Assembly (NCBI GenBank): GCA_947478405.1 | Contig: CANJVX010000012.1 | Location: 1 to 64,000 of the forward strand | Length of the DNA: 64,000 nt | Direction: 5' to 3' | Source: Beijerinckiaceae bacterium | GTDB lineage: Bacteria; Pseudomonadota; Alphaproteobacteria; Rhizobiales; Beijerinckiaceae | Shown here: in pieces, positions 48,155 through 57,041 of the stretch | Layout of the letters: the number at the start of each line of letters is the position of its first letter | How positions within the stretch are numbered: the stretch's first letter is position 1 | The notes under the pieces: model-generated | The model's input: only the letters and a program-made list of their open reading frames with translations | Databases searched by the model: none | Told to the model about the DNA's origin: nothing | Translations under genes and position numbers: made by a program

Positions 48155-50410
48155 ATGACCGCAATCACCAGCCGCCGCGCTTTCCTGGCCGGATCCGGCG
48201 CTCTGACCATCGCCATCTCATTGCCCGGCATTGCCGCCAAAGCCGCCCCTTTGGCATCCCGCTTGCCGATGAAGCCGGAAAATCTGGCAACCTATATCAG
48301 CCTCGACAAGGATGGCCGGGCGACTGGCTGGATCGGCAAGATCGATATGGGCCAGGGCACTGATGTGGGCTGGGCCCAAATGATCGCCGAAGAACTGGAC
48401 CTGCCGCTAGAGCGAGTCTCTATCGTGCAAGGCGACACGCATGTCACCATCAATATGGGCGGCGCATCGGGTTCGACCGGGATTTGGAAAGGTGGTGTGG
48501 CCATGCGCGCTGCTGCCGCCGAAGCCCGCCTTGTTCTGGTGGAGATGGCCGCTGAAAAGCTCGGTCTGCCCATCGCTGAATTGCGTACCGAGAATGGCCG
48601 GGTGATTGCCAAGGCTGATGCCACCAAAAGTGTGGCCTATGGCGATTTGATCGGCGGGCGCCATTTCGGCGAGACGCTGGAATGGAACAAGATCATCGGC
48701 AGCGATCTGTCGATCAAGGGTCGCGCGCAGCCCAAATCCCCGAAGGATTATCGTTTAGTTGGCAAGTCCGGCATTGCGCGCCGCGATGTCGCCGGCAAGA
48801 TTCTCGGCACCTCGGATTATATGGTCGATATGAAAGTTGATGGCATGGTGCATGGGCGTGTTATTCGCCCGCCCGTCGCCGGTGCTGTGCCCATCGCAGT
48901 CGATGAAGCCTCGGTGAAAGATATTCCCGGCGTCCAGATCGTGCGTGAGAAAGGCTTTATCGGACTTGTCGCACCACGTGAATGGGATGCGGTGAAAGCT
49001 GCCCGCCAGTTGAAAGTCACTTGGTCAGAGGTCACGCCCCCCTTCCCAACACATGACACGCTGCATCAGCACATCCGCAAAGCAAATGTCATCAAGCGCG
49101 ATATCGATAAGGAAAAGGGTGATCATGTAGCCGCTTTTGCCAAAGCTGTGCGCGTGATCGAAGCCGAATATGAATGGCCATTCCAATCGCATGCGCCCAT
49201 GGGTCCGGCCTGTGGACTTGTTGATGTCAAAGCTGATGGCGTGCACATGTGGACGGCTTCGCAAAAGCCCCATTATGCGCGCGACGGTGTAGCCATGATG
49301 CTGGGAATCGATCCTGAAAAAGTCATTTGCTACTCGATGGTCGGCCCCGGCTCTTATGGACGCAATGATTCCGGCGATGTGGTGATGGATGCTGCTGTTC
49401 TATCAAAGGCTGTTGGCAAGCCAGTGCGTGTGCAGAGCATGCGGCATGAAGGCCATGGCTGGGACCCGAAATCACCCGCCGGCGTGCACACATCACGCGT
49501 TGCTCTGGATGGCGACAATCGCGTTATAGGTTGGCAATTTGAATCAAAAGTTTTCTCCAAGCGCGACTTCCTGAACAATGAAGGCGATCCCTCGCACACG
49601 CTTGCCGGACAATTGCTTGGCCTACCCCTCAAACCCGTTATTCTGTTCGGTCCGCCGGAAGAAAATTACGGCTTCGACTCCTTCCAGAAAGTATCGAATG
49701 TTATTGCTCCGCTGCTTGATCGCGCATCGCCTTTGCGTACTGCGCATTTGCGTGATCCCGGTGGCCCGCAGGTGCATTTTGCCGTTGAATCTTTTATGGA
49801 TGAAGTCGCATATCAGCTAAAACAAGATCCGCTCGCTTTTCGTCTGCAATATGTAAAAGACGCACGCGACGTCGCTGTCATCAAAGCGGCGACAGAAAAA
49901 GCTGGCTGGCAAAGCCACTCAGCGCCGCGAAAACAGACGCAAGGCGATGTTTTTGTCGGACAAGGCCTGTCTTATGCTGTCCGCGCGGGAACACGCGTTG
50001 CGATGGTGGCAGACGTTGAAGTGCACAAGACTACGGGTCGCGTGCGCGTGCGCAAGATTACCGTGGCGCATGATTGCGGACAGATCGTCAATCCAGATCT
50101 CGTGCGCAGCACGATTGAGGGCAATATCGTACAATCAACCAGCCGCGCGCTTTTTGAGGAAGTGACGTTTGATCAGAAGAATGTCACAAGCGTGGATTGG
50201 AATGGCTATCGCATCGCCGATATCACTGATCGTCCGCTGCAAATCGATGTCATCTTGATTGATCGACCTGATATTGCACCAACCGGTGCGGGCGAGGCTT
50301 CATCACGCCCAACTGCCGCCGCACTTGCCAATGCGATTTACGATGCCACGGGCCTGCGACTGCGCCGTGCGCCGCTTACGCCTGACCGCATCAAAGCAGG
50401 CATGGCGTGA
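48155..50410 (+). CDS. Tat-exported molybdopterin-binding subunit, IorB-like (xanthine dehydrogenase family)
   Basis: A 751-residue molybdenum hydroxylase subunit with a twin-arginine signal (TSRRAFLAGSG). It resembles IorB of isoquinoline 1-oxidoreductase and related aldehyde oxidases: 'GKIDMGQGTDVGWAQMIAEE' near residue 62 and the C-terminal 'GAGEASSRPTAAALANAI' with the catalytic-type Glu. Such enzymes hydroxylate aldehydes or N-heterocycles using water. IorA-type [2Fe-2S] subunits usually adjoin; none is present here, whereas a cytochrome c gene is divergent. GGGAGGATCCA precedes the ATG. The stop overlaps the MEKHLA gene by 4 bases. Confidence 0.9.
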   Translation: MTAITSRRAFLAGSGALTIAISLPGIAAKAAPLASRLPMKPENLATYISLDKDGRATGWIGKIDMGQGTDVGWAQMIAEELDLPLERVSIVQGDTHVTINMGGASGSTGIWKGGVAMRAAAAEARLVLVEMAAEKLGLPIAELRTENGRVIAKADATKSVAYGDLIGGRHFGETLEWNKIIGSDLSIKGRAQPKSPKDYRLVGKSGIARRDVAGKILGTSDYMVDMKVDGMVHGRVIRPPVAGAVPIAVDEASVKDIPGVQIVREKGFIGLVAPREWDAVKAARQLKVTWSEVTPPFPTHDTLHQHIRKANVIKRDIDKEKGDHVAAFAKAVRVIEAEYEWPFQSHAPMGPACGLVDVKADGVHMWTASQKPHYARDGVAMMLGIDPEKVICYSMVGPGSYGRNDSGDVVMDAAVLSKAVGKPVRVQSMRHEGHGWDPKSPAGVHTSRVALDGDNRVIGWQFESKVFSKRDFLNNEGDPSHTLAGQLLGLPLKPVILFGPPEENYGFDSFQKVSNVIAPLLDRASPLRTAHLRDPGGPQVHFAVESFMDEVAYQLKQDPLAFRLQYVKDARDVAVIKAATEKAGWQSHSAPRKQTQGDVFVGQGLSYAVRAGTRVAMVADVEVHKTTGRVRVRKITVAHDCGQIVNPDLVRSTIEGNIVQSTSRALFEEVTFDQKNVTSVDWNGYRIADITDRPLQIDVILIDRPDIAPTGAGEASSRPTAAALANAIYDATGLRLRRAPLTPDRIKAGMA

Positions 50411-50880
50411 CGCAGCCACAAGAGATTTGGCAAAGATCAGAGATCATCGCGCAAAGCAGCGCGATGATCTCTTCTTTTAAGCGCCTTGTCGGGCGCGATC
50501 TGATCACACCCACTGGTGATGACGAAGGTGATTGCAGAGCCCTCTTTGAGGCACCCTTCGCCTTGCTTTCACATGGTGTGCAAGACGACCCCATTCTCAA
50601 TTACGGCAACCACATTGCGCTTCAGCTTTGGGAAATGGATTTCTCCCGCTTCACGCAAATGCCCTCGCGTCTCACGGCAGAACCCATGTTGCGCGAAGAA
50701 CGTCAACGCCTGATGGAAACAGCGGCCCGCAAGGGTTTTATCGATGATTATGCAGGTGTGCGAATCAGCGCGAGTGGAAAACGTTTTCTCATCTCCGATG
50801 TCATTCTCTGGACTGTCTCGCATCCCGACGGGAACCGCCTTGGACAAGCAGCTACCTTCGACACTTGGACGCCGCTCTGA
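50407..50880 (+). CDS. Stand-alone MEKHLA domain protein
   Basis: A 157-residue cytoplasmic protein made almost entirely of a MEKHLA domain, a PAS-related module first noted at the C terminus of plant HD-ZIP III factors and present alone in bacteria. Matching stretches are 'FKRLVGRDLI', 'EAPFALLSHGVQDDPILNYG', 'LQLWEMDFSRFTQMPSRLTA' and 'GFIDDYAGVRISASGKRF'. Its biochemical role is unknown. The GTG start overlaps the stop of the molybdenum hydroxylase gene, implying translational coupling, although a terminator-like hairpin lies inside its codons 11-22. Confidence 0.85.
   Translation: MTQPQEIWQRSEIIAQSSAMISSFKRLVGRDLITPTGDDEGDCRALFEAPFALLSHGVQDDPILNYGNHIALQLWEMDFSRFTQMPSRLTAEPMLREERQRLMETAARKGFIDDYAGVRISASGKRFLISDVILWTVSHPDGNRLGQAATFDTWTPL
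50439..50478 (+). terminator. Perfect 13-bp stem-loop within the MEKHLA gene
   Basis: AGAGATCATCGCG (50439-50451) and CGCGATGATCTCT (50460-50472) pair without mismatch around an 8-base loop and are followed by TCTTTT. It starts 28 bases after the molybdenum hydroxylase stop. It could terminate or slow transcription between the two genes while being translated as MEKHLA sequence. Structure seen directly; function inferred. Confidence 0.5.
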
Positions 50881-50933
50881 CGTTAGGGCAGGCCAAGAGC
50901 CTGCTGGAGTTTGACTGAATGAAGCAACTTTCT

Positions 50934-50953
50934 TTTTGCCATTTCTGGCAAAA
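50934..50953. repeat. Perfect 8-bp inverted repeat upstream of the metalloprotease gene
   Basis: TTTTGCCA (50934-50941) and TGGCAAAA (50946-50953) with spacer TTTC, 75 bases before the metalloprotease ATG and 54 bases after the MEKHLA stop. It could be an operator dyad or a weak hairpin at the MEKHLA 3' end. There is no following T run on the plus strand. Confidence 0.4.
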
Positions 50954-51027
50954 TACTCAGCGCTCCACCTCGCTGTTAAGGATCCTTCGAGATGACAGAC
51001 TTCAGCATGGTCGCAAAGGAGCGAGCC

Positions 51028-52719
51028 ATGACCAACCTTTCTGCCCTGACACAAACCAGCCAAAGCCTGTCGCCGATGAATGCGCGTGTCGCCCCGCTAC
51101 AGAGCGGGCAAACTGCACGCGTGATCAAGATGAGGCCCTTGCAGCTTTCCAGAAGCATTGAAGCTGCAGCCTAGCAGTTGGGAGCGGCTGGACTTGGTAG
51201 CCCATCCATCATGCTGACAAAATCATCGGGCGCCAATGAAATGGCTGGCATGAAAACCGTGTCAGTTGGTGCTAGTGGACCTAATTCTGCGAGTGAAACC
51301 GTCGAACTGAAAGCCGGCGCTCTTTATACGATCTCAGCGGCTTTTGGCCTGTCGGACAGTCGCGGCCAAATGAAGATTGAACTCGTAAATATCAACAATC
51401 AGGTTGTGAAATCTGTCTTCTCGGGTTCCGGCAACACACAAGCCTCATTCATCCTGACACCCACAGCCGCAGGGACTTATACAATCCGCATCACCGGTCA
51501 GCCGATTGGAAAGGCGGGCGCGACCACAAATATCTATTCCAGCTATCAGGTCTCGGTAGCGCAGGCGCAATCGAAATTACCAACAGCAAGCGGCGACAAA
51601 AATATCGATGCGCTGATGATGGGCGGAACTAATGCCTGGTTTCACACCACCGGATCTGTTGCCACTAAGACCACAACACAAGTCAAGCCCGGCGTCATGG
51701 AATTGCAGAATGTCGTGGGACGACCGATCAAATATGCATTCATGAATACAAGTTTTCTGAGCCAACTGTCTGGCCAAGATGCCAGTGGCGCGGCTGTCAT
51801 GACAGATACGCAAAAGCAGGCTGTGCAAGATGCCTTTGGGTATTTTTCCAGCATCATCAACCAGAGCTTTGAACTCGTCACAGATCCCACGCAAGCCGAC
51901 ATCGTCTTTGGCACCAACAATCAGGGCGGCACCAGTGCGGGCTATGCCTATCTGCCAAACCAGAGCGGCAATCATGCGCAATATCTCATGCTCGCCAATG
52001 ATCAAGCTACCAACAGCACATTCAGCAATGGCTCCTATGGCCTGCTAACACTACTGCATGAAATGGGACATACGCTGGGCTTGAAACATCCCGGCAATTA
52101 TAATGCGGGCGGCGGCGGCACGCCGGGGCCTTATCTGTCCAAAACAGATGATAATCGCCGCAACACGATCATGTCCTATTATTCAGCCAGCGGCATTTCT
52201 GCGAGCCCACAAACCCTGATGGCCTATGATATTGCCGCCCTACAATATCTCTATGGCGCCAACCGCAATCCGACAGACACGGCCGCACTGGCCAAACGCC
52301 AGACAACAACCTTCACCGATGGCTGGGCGGGGCTGGAATCACTCTGGACCCCGAGCGGGGCGACACTAGATCTGAGCGCCATGACAAAGGCCAATCTCGT
52401 CGATCTGCGTGAGGGTGCGTTCAGCTCGATCGGTGCGACCAAAAACAATGTCAGCCTCGCCTATGGCAGCCGGATTGGCGCAGTCACGGGGGGCAAGGGC
52501 GCCGATCAGGTCTATTCAGCTGGTAGCGGCACGATGAGCCTCGATGGTGGGGATGGTGCTGACACGCTCTATCTCGCGGGGGCCGCAAAGGAATGGGCCC
52601 AGAGCGGTTCGAGATGGACACGCAAGGTTGGTGGAAAGACCGTGGCCAGCGTGACCGCTGCTCATTTCGAAACTGTTGCCTTTTACGATCCGGCCAAGAC
52701 CGCTCTCATTCGCGCCTGA
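51028..52719 (+). pseudogene. Serralysin-like M10 metalloprotease interrupted by an in-frame TAG
   Basis: The frame opens at ATG 51028 behind an excellent AAAGGAGCGAGCC site, meets TAG at 51172-51174 (codon 49), then stays open to 52719, 513 further codons. The long part holds a PPC-like beta domain, the zinc motif HEMGHTLGLKH (from 52057) and the Met-turn 'TIMSYYS', as in serralysins. Two RTX-like repeats, GGKGADQVY and GGDGADTLY, lie near the C terminus, which suggests type I secretion; no secretion genes are near. Downstream starts (TTG 51178, ATG 51211) lack a ribosome binding site. It is either a nonsense mutant, a readthrough gene or a sequence error. Confidence 0.75.
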
Positions 52720-52794
52720 TGACAAGCGAGCATGCACCAGCTAGATTTTCGTATCCTTTAATGGACCCTGCGAAAAACCGAGAGCTGGCGCAAC

Positions 52795-54081
52795 ATGCTC
52801 CATGGATTGATATCCCGTTTTGCCGATATCCGGCCGAATGAAATCCGGGCGACGCTCTGGTCCTTCCTCTATTTCTTTTGTCTGCTGGCGGCCTATCTGA
52901 TTCTGCGGCCGCTGCGCGATGAGATGGGCATCGCAGCGGGCCGCGACACTTTGCAATATCTCTTCACCGCAACATTCTTTGTCATGCTGGCAGCCTCGCC
53001 GCTCTATGCGGGGCTTGTTGCCAAACTGCCCCGACAAAAATTCATTCCGCTGATCTATCGTTTTTTCATCCTCAATCTGGTGATCTTCTGGGCCTTTTTG
53101 ACCTTCAGCATCGAAGCGACTTGGACCGCGCGCATCTTTTTCGTTTGGGTCAGCGTCTTCAATCTTTTTGCTGTCTCGGTCTTCTGGTCCTTCATGGCCG
53201 ACCTCTTTGCCACCGAACAAGGCAAGCGCTTGTTTGGTTTCATTGCGGCAGGCGGTACTGCGGGCACTTTGCTCGGCTCCTCGCTGACCGTTGGTTTGTC
53301 GGGTGTGATCGGGCCGGCCAATCTGCTGATCGCGGCGGGGGGCTTGCTGGAGCTTGCTATTTTTTGCGCTGCGCGACTGGAAAGCGCCGTGCCTGTGAGT
53401 GAACAGTCTAGTGCTCAAGGCAATGGCGCCGCGGCTTTAGGTGGCGGCATGCTAGCGGGCTTTCGGCTCATTCTGGGCTCGCGCTATTTAGCGGGCATTG
53501 CCCTCTGGGTGGCGCTGCTATCGCTCGCGGGCACGTTCCTCTATTTCCTCCAGCAGGATGTCGTGCGCTCCATTTCCGCAGACCCGGCCGTGCGCACCCG
53601 TATTTTTGCCGGCATGGATTTGATTGCCAATCTGATGACACTGGCCCTGCAGTTTGCCGCGACGGGGCAAATCATCAAACGCTTGGGAGCGGGCACCGCA
53701 GCAGCACTCTTGCCCATGGTCTTTGCATGCGGCTTTGCCGCACTGATGATAGTACCGGGCCTCTGGACGGTCGTGGCCTTCCAGGCCCTCCAGCGGACAT
53801 TAAATTTTTCCTTCTCCAACCCGGCGCGAGAAATCCTCTTCACATCGGTCGCCCGAGAAGAGAAATACAAGGCCAAGAATCTGATCGATACAGTGGTCTT
53901 TCGTGGCGGAGATGTGGTGTGGAGTTGGGTTTTCGCTGCCCTCTCAGGCATTGTAGGCTCAGCCCTCATGGTGGCGGGACTCGCAATTCCCGTCATGGGA
54001 GCCTGGGCGGGGCTTGCGCTCTGGCTCGGTCGAGCACAAGAAAGCATGATGAAAACAGAGAAGGGGAGCGCAAAGGCATGA
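52795..54081 (+). CDS. NTP/NDP exchange transporter-like membrane protein
   Basis: A 428-residue protein with about 12 hydrophobic segments. The N-terminal part 'AAYLILRPLRDEMGIAAGR' and 'VFWSFMADLFATEQGKRLFG' resemble the ATP/ADP carrier (TLC) family and its MFS-like relatives in free-living bacteria. Whether it moves nucleotides is not known; free-living relatives lack a defined substrate. The 3' end overlaps the aldo/keto reductase start by 4 bases, so they form an operon. A possible start at 52795 has only a weak GAGAG upstream. Confidence 0.75.
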   Translation: MLHGLISRFADIRPNEIRATLWSFLYFFCLLAAYLILRPLRDEMGIAAGRDTLQYLFTATFFVMLAASPLYAGLVAKLPRQKFIPLIYRFFILNLVIFWAFLTFSIEATWTARIFFVWVSVFNLFAVSVFWSFMADLFATEQGKRLFGFIAAGGTAGTLLGSSLTVGLSGVIGPANLLIAAGGLLELAIFCAARLESAVPVSEQSSAQGNGAAALGGGMLAGFRLILGSRYLAGIALWVALLSLAGTFLYFLQQDVVRSISADPAVRTRIFAGMDLIANLMTLALQFAATGQIIKRLGAGTAAALLPMVFACGFAALMIVPGLWTVVAFQALQRTLNFSFSNPAREILFTSVAREEKYKAKNLIDTVVFRGGDVVWSWVFAALSGIVGSALMVAGLAIPVMGAWAGLALWLGRAQESMMKTEKGSAKA

Positions 54082-55001
54082 CAAGATATTCCCATGTGCC
54101 ATCGCGCCGCGAAATCATGTCGCTGGCGGCCAGCGCGGCTATCTCATCCACCTGGCCGGCTTTTGCGCAAACCTCACTTCTGACGCGCAAAATTCCTACC
54201 TCCGGCGAGCTTCTGCCCAGCGTTGGCATCGGCACCGCGATCATCTTTGAATTCGAGAATGACGCGCAAAAGCTTGCTGAACGCACCGACGTCATCAAAA
54301 CGCTTGTTGCTGGTGGCGCCAAGCTGATCGACACCGCGCCCTCATACGGCAAAGCGGAAGATCACATCGGCGAGATTCTTAAAGAAACTGGCCTTCGCGA
54401 CAAAATTTTTCTGGCGACCAAAGTGCGCGTGGCCGATCGCGCCGCCAGTATTGCTGAAATGCAGGCAAGTTTTAAAAAACTGCAAGTCAGCAAGCTTGAT
54501 CTCATGCAATTGCACAATGTGCGCGACCCCAATCAGCCGCTTGATCTTCTGCGCGAGTGGAAAGCCCAAGGTCTCTGCCGCTATATCGGCGTCACCTCCT
54601 CATTCGACCGCGATTATGAGGCCGTGGAAGCTTGCGTTAAAAAACAGAAGCCGGATTTCTTTCAGATCGATTACTCGCTTGTTGATCGCAACTCGGAAGA
54701 GCGGCTTATCCCTGCCGCTGCCGATTCAGGCTGCGCCATTCTCACAAATCTTCCTTTTAGCCGTGGCAAGTTCTTTCAGAGAATTGCCGGAAAGCCGCTG
54801 CCTGATATGGCGAAGGAAATCGATTGCAACAGCTGGCCGCAATTTGCGCTGAAATGGCTTCTAGGTCATCCGGCCATCACCGCTGTCATCCCCGGAACGG
54901 ACAAAGCGCAATATATGACAGATAATCTGAAAGCAGGTATGGGTCGCCTGCCTGACGCGGCCATGCGCAAGAAAATGGTCGATATTTTTGAGGCACTTTA
55001 A
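54078..55001 (+). CDS. Tat-exported aldo/keto reductase
   Basis: A 307-residue aldo/keto reductase with a twin-arginine-type leader (PSRREIMSLAAS...TWPAFA). The catalytic tetrad is visible: Asp and Tyr in 'LIDTAPSYGKAED', Lys in 'FLATKVRVAD' and His in 'LMQLHNVRD'. AKRs reduce carbonyls with NADPH; an exported member is unusual because the periplasm lacks free NADPH, so the cofactor may be prebound. Its start overlaps the transporter stop (ATGA) and the next MFS gene begins 1 base after its stop. Confidence 0.88.
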   Translation: MTRYSHVPSRREIMSLAASAAISSTWPAFAQTSLLTRKIPTSGELLPSVGIGTAIIFEFENDAQKLAERTDVIKTLVAGGAKLIDTAPSYGKAEDHIGEILKETGLRDKIFLATKVRVADRAASIAEMQASFKKLQVSKLDLMQLHNVRDPNQPLDLLREWKAQGLCRYIGVTSSFDRDYEAVEACVKKQKPDFFQIDYSLVDRNSEERLIPAAADSGCAILTNLPFSRGKFFQRIAGKPLPDMAKEIDCNSWPQFALKWLLGHPAITAVIPGTDKAQYMTDNLKAGMGRLPDAAMRKKMVDIFEAL

Positions 55002-55002
55002 A

Positions 55003-56196
55003 ATGACGGTCGCGGTGCAGGCAGACAGTAGACAAGACGCTCAAGTCATCGGGCTCATAAGCTTCGCTCATTTGCTGAGCCATCTTTACATGCTCGCATT
55101 GCCACCTCTGTTCCCGCAATTACGAACGGATTTCAATGTCGGCTATGTCGAGCTGGGCCTCATGATCACAGCTTATGCGGTAACGACAGGGTTGCTGCAA
55201 ACCCCCGTCGGCTTTCTCGTCAATCGCATCGGTGGCCAACGCGTGCTGGCGGGAGGACTCTTCCTGAATGCGCTTTGTATTTCGCTGGCGGGACTTGCGA
55301 CAGATTATTGGCAGCTCGTTGCCCTCATGCTTCTGGCTGGTGCCGGATCAAGCGTCTTTCATCCAGCTGATTATTCCATCCTCAGTGCGCGCATTTCCAC
55401 GACGCGCATTGGTCGGGCTTTGTCTGCTCATTCGCTGGCTGGCAATCTGGGCTTTCTGGCAGCCCCGCCCTTGATGGTTCTGCTTTCAGCCTTCGCGGGC
55501 TGGCGCACCGGCGCCATTCTTGTGGGCATGGTAGGCATGGTGCTGGCAACGGCGATTTTCTTTTTGACGACGCTGCTGTCGGGCGAAGGCAAAACAAAAT
55601 CGAAACAGAAGGATTCATGGGGCCAGCTGCTCAGCTCGCCAAAAATCCTGATGCTCTTTGCTTTCTATGTACTCTCGTCAGCCGCCAATTCCGGCATGGT
55701 CCATTTCTCCGTTGTCGCCTTCAAGGAAATTTACGGCCTGCCCGTCACCGTCACTGCCATGGCGCTGACCGCCTATCAGGGATTGCAAATGGCAGCCGTC
55801 CTGCCAGGTGGTTGGTTGGCCGACAAGATCGAAAATCACGAATTGCTTCTCGCGCTTTGTTTCGGACTGTCCGGCGTGCTGGTTCTTACGGCAGGCATCG
55901 GCGGGCTCCCGTTCTGGATCGTGATTGCTTTGCTGGGCGCAGCTGGTGCCATGCGCGGTCTCGTCAATGCCTCGCGGGACGTTTCCGTTCGCCATGCCGC
56001 AAACGACGGCGTGAGTGTCGGCACGCTCTTTGGTTTTGTGACGACTGGCTATAGCGGCGGGCAGATCATCGGCCCGGCGCTGTATGGCTGGCTCATGGAT
56101 TTTGGTCATCCCGAGCTTGTCTTCTGGGGTTCGGCCGGATTTTCGACGCTGGCCATCACCACAATGTTGGTCAACCGCGCAACACCACGCGGCTGA
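55003..56196 (+). CDS. MFS transporter
   Basis: A 397-residue major facilitator with 12 expected helices and a basic central loop (SGEGKTKSKQKDSWG). 'FHPADYSILSARISTTRIGRA' after helix 4 resembles the fosmidomycin-resistance (Fsr) branch. The substrate is unknown. ATG 55003 lies directly after the aldo/keto reductase stop with GAGG upstream. The stop abuts the stop of the convergent enoyl-CoA hydratase-like gene at a TGATCA with no spacing. Confidence 0.88.
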   Translation: MTVAVQADSRQDAQVIGLISFAHLLSHLYMLALPPLFPQLRTDFNVGYVELGLMITAYAVTTGLLQTPVGFLVNRIGGQRVLAGGLFLNALCISLAGLATDYWQLVALMLLAGAGSSVFHPADYSILSARISTTRIGRALSAHSLAGNLGFLAAPPLMVLLSAFAGWRTGAILVGMVGMVLATAIFFLTTLLSGEGKTKSKQKDSWGQLLSSPKILMLFAFYVLSSAANSGMVHFSVVAFKEIYGLPVTVTAMALTAYQGLQMAAVLPGGWLADKIENHELLLALCFGLSGVLVLTAGIGGLPFWIVIALLGAAGAMRGLVNASRDVSVRHAANDGVSVGTLFGFVTTGYSGGQIIGPALYGWLMDFGHPELVFWGSAGFSTLAITTMLVNRATPRG

Positions 56197-57033
56197 TCAG
56201 AGCTTCGTCTCGCCACGCCCTTTGCCAAGCTCTTTGGCCTGAGGCGTCTGCATGTAGAAATTCAAAAACTCGTAAGCAAGCGAGGCGTCGTGCGTCTGAT
56301 TGAATTGCGCCATAGCCTGTTTATTGAGAATTCGCTTGGTCATCGCTAGCGCATAGGCATTGCGCTTGAGCAGGCGCTCGGCGATTTCATCTGTCTTGGC
56401 GTCCAGCTCTGAGGCGGGCACGGCATAATTAACGACGCCCATCGTCGCCAATTCTTTCGCCGTGAAGGGTCGCGCTAGCATCAGATATTCCTTGGCCATG
56501 GCAAGCGGCATTTTCAGTGGGGCAAAAACCGTGCCGCCATCACCTGTGACCATGCAATGATCGGCAGAACCCACGACCTGCCCATCGATCATCAATTCAC
56601 CCGCACTCATATGATGATCAGCAATGATTGCGTCTTCACGTGCGATGATAAAATCGCAGGCGAGAACGAGATTGGCACCAAAGCCGACTGCATGGCCGTT
56701 CACTTTGGCGATCACCGGCTTTTCGATGGTGCACATGGCTTCAACCGCTTTGGTGACGCCACTCATAATGTCCCAATCATTGCCGGGATTACCGTGGTGC
56801 CCGTATGACGACGGCGGGATGGTGAACACATCAGCCTTGCCGGTAATGACAATCACGCGGATCTCATCATCATCGCGCAACTCATGCAGAGCACGGGCGA
56901 CTTCGGATGCACGCTGCGCGCCACCGCGTTTTTCAGTGCGCATCAAGTCACGAATGTGCTTTTCGAGGCGTTTCAGTTCAATCGTGGCCACTTGGCCCTT
57001 GCGAACGATGTCGAGCAAAAAGTAATCAGACAT
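56197..57033 (-). CDS. Enoyl-CoA hydratase/isomerase family protein
   Basis: A 278-residue crotonase-fold protein. The acyl-CoA-binding and oxyanion region reads 'KPVIAKVNGHAVGFGANLVL' near residue 107, followed by 'ACDFIIAREDAIIADHHM'. The N-terminal third contains an unusual basic helix (KRLEKHIRDLMRTEKRGG) not typical of fatty-acid hydratases, so the reaction may differ. It is encoded 8 bases downstream of an orphan binding protein on the same strand, suggesting that the two handle one substrate. An in-frame GTG at 57045 is possible. Confidence 0.85.
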   Translation of the reverse strand: MSDYFLLDIVRKGQVATIELKRLEKHIRDLMRTEKRGGAQRASEVARALHELRDDDEIRVIVITGKADVFTIPPSSYGHHGNPGNDWDIMSGVTKAVEAMCTIEKPVIAKVNGHAVGFGANLVLACDFIIAREDAIIADHHMSAGELMIDGQVVGSADHCMVTGDGGTVFAPLKMPLAMAKEYLMLARPFTAKELATMGVVNYAVPASELDAKTDEIAERLLKRNAYALAMTKRILNKQAMAQFNQTHDASLAYEFLNFYMQTPQAKELGKGRGETKL

Positions 57034-57041
57034 GGCATTTC

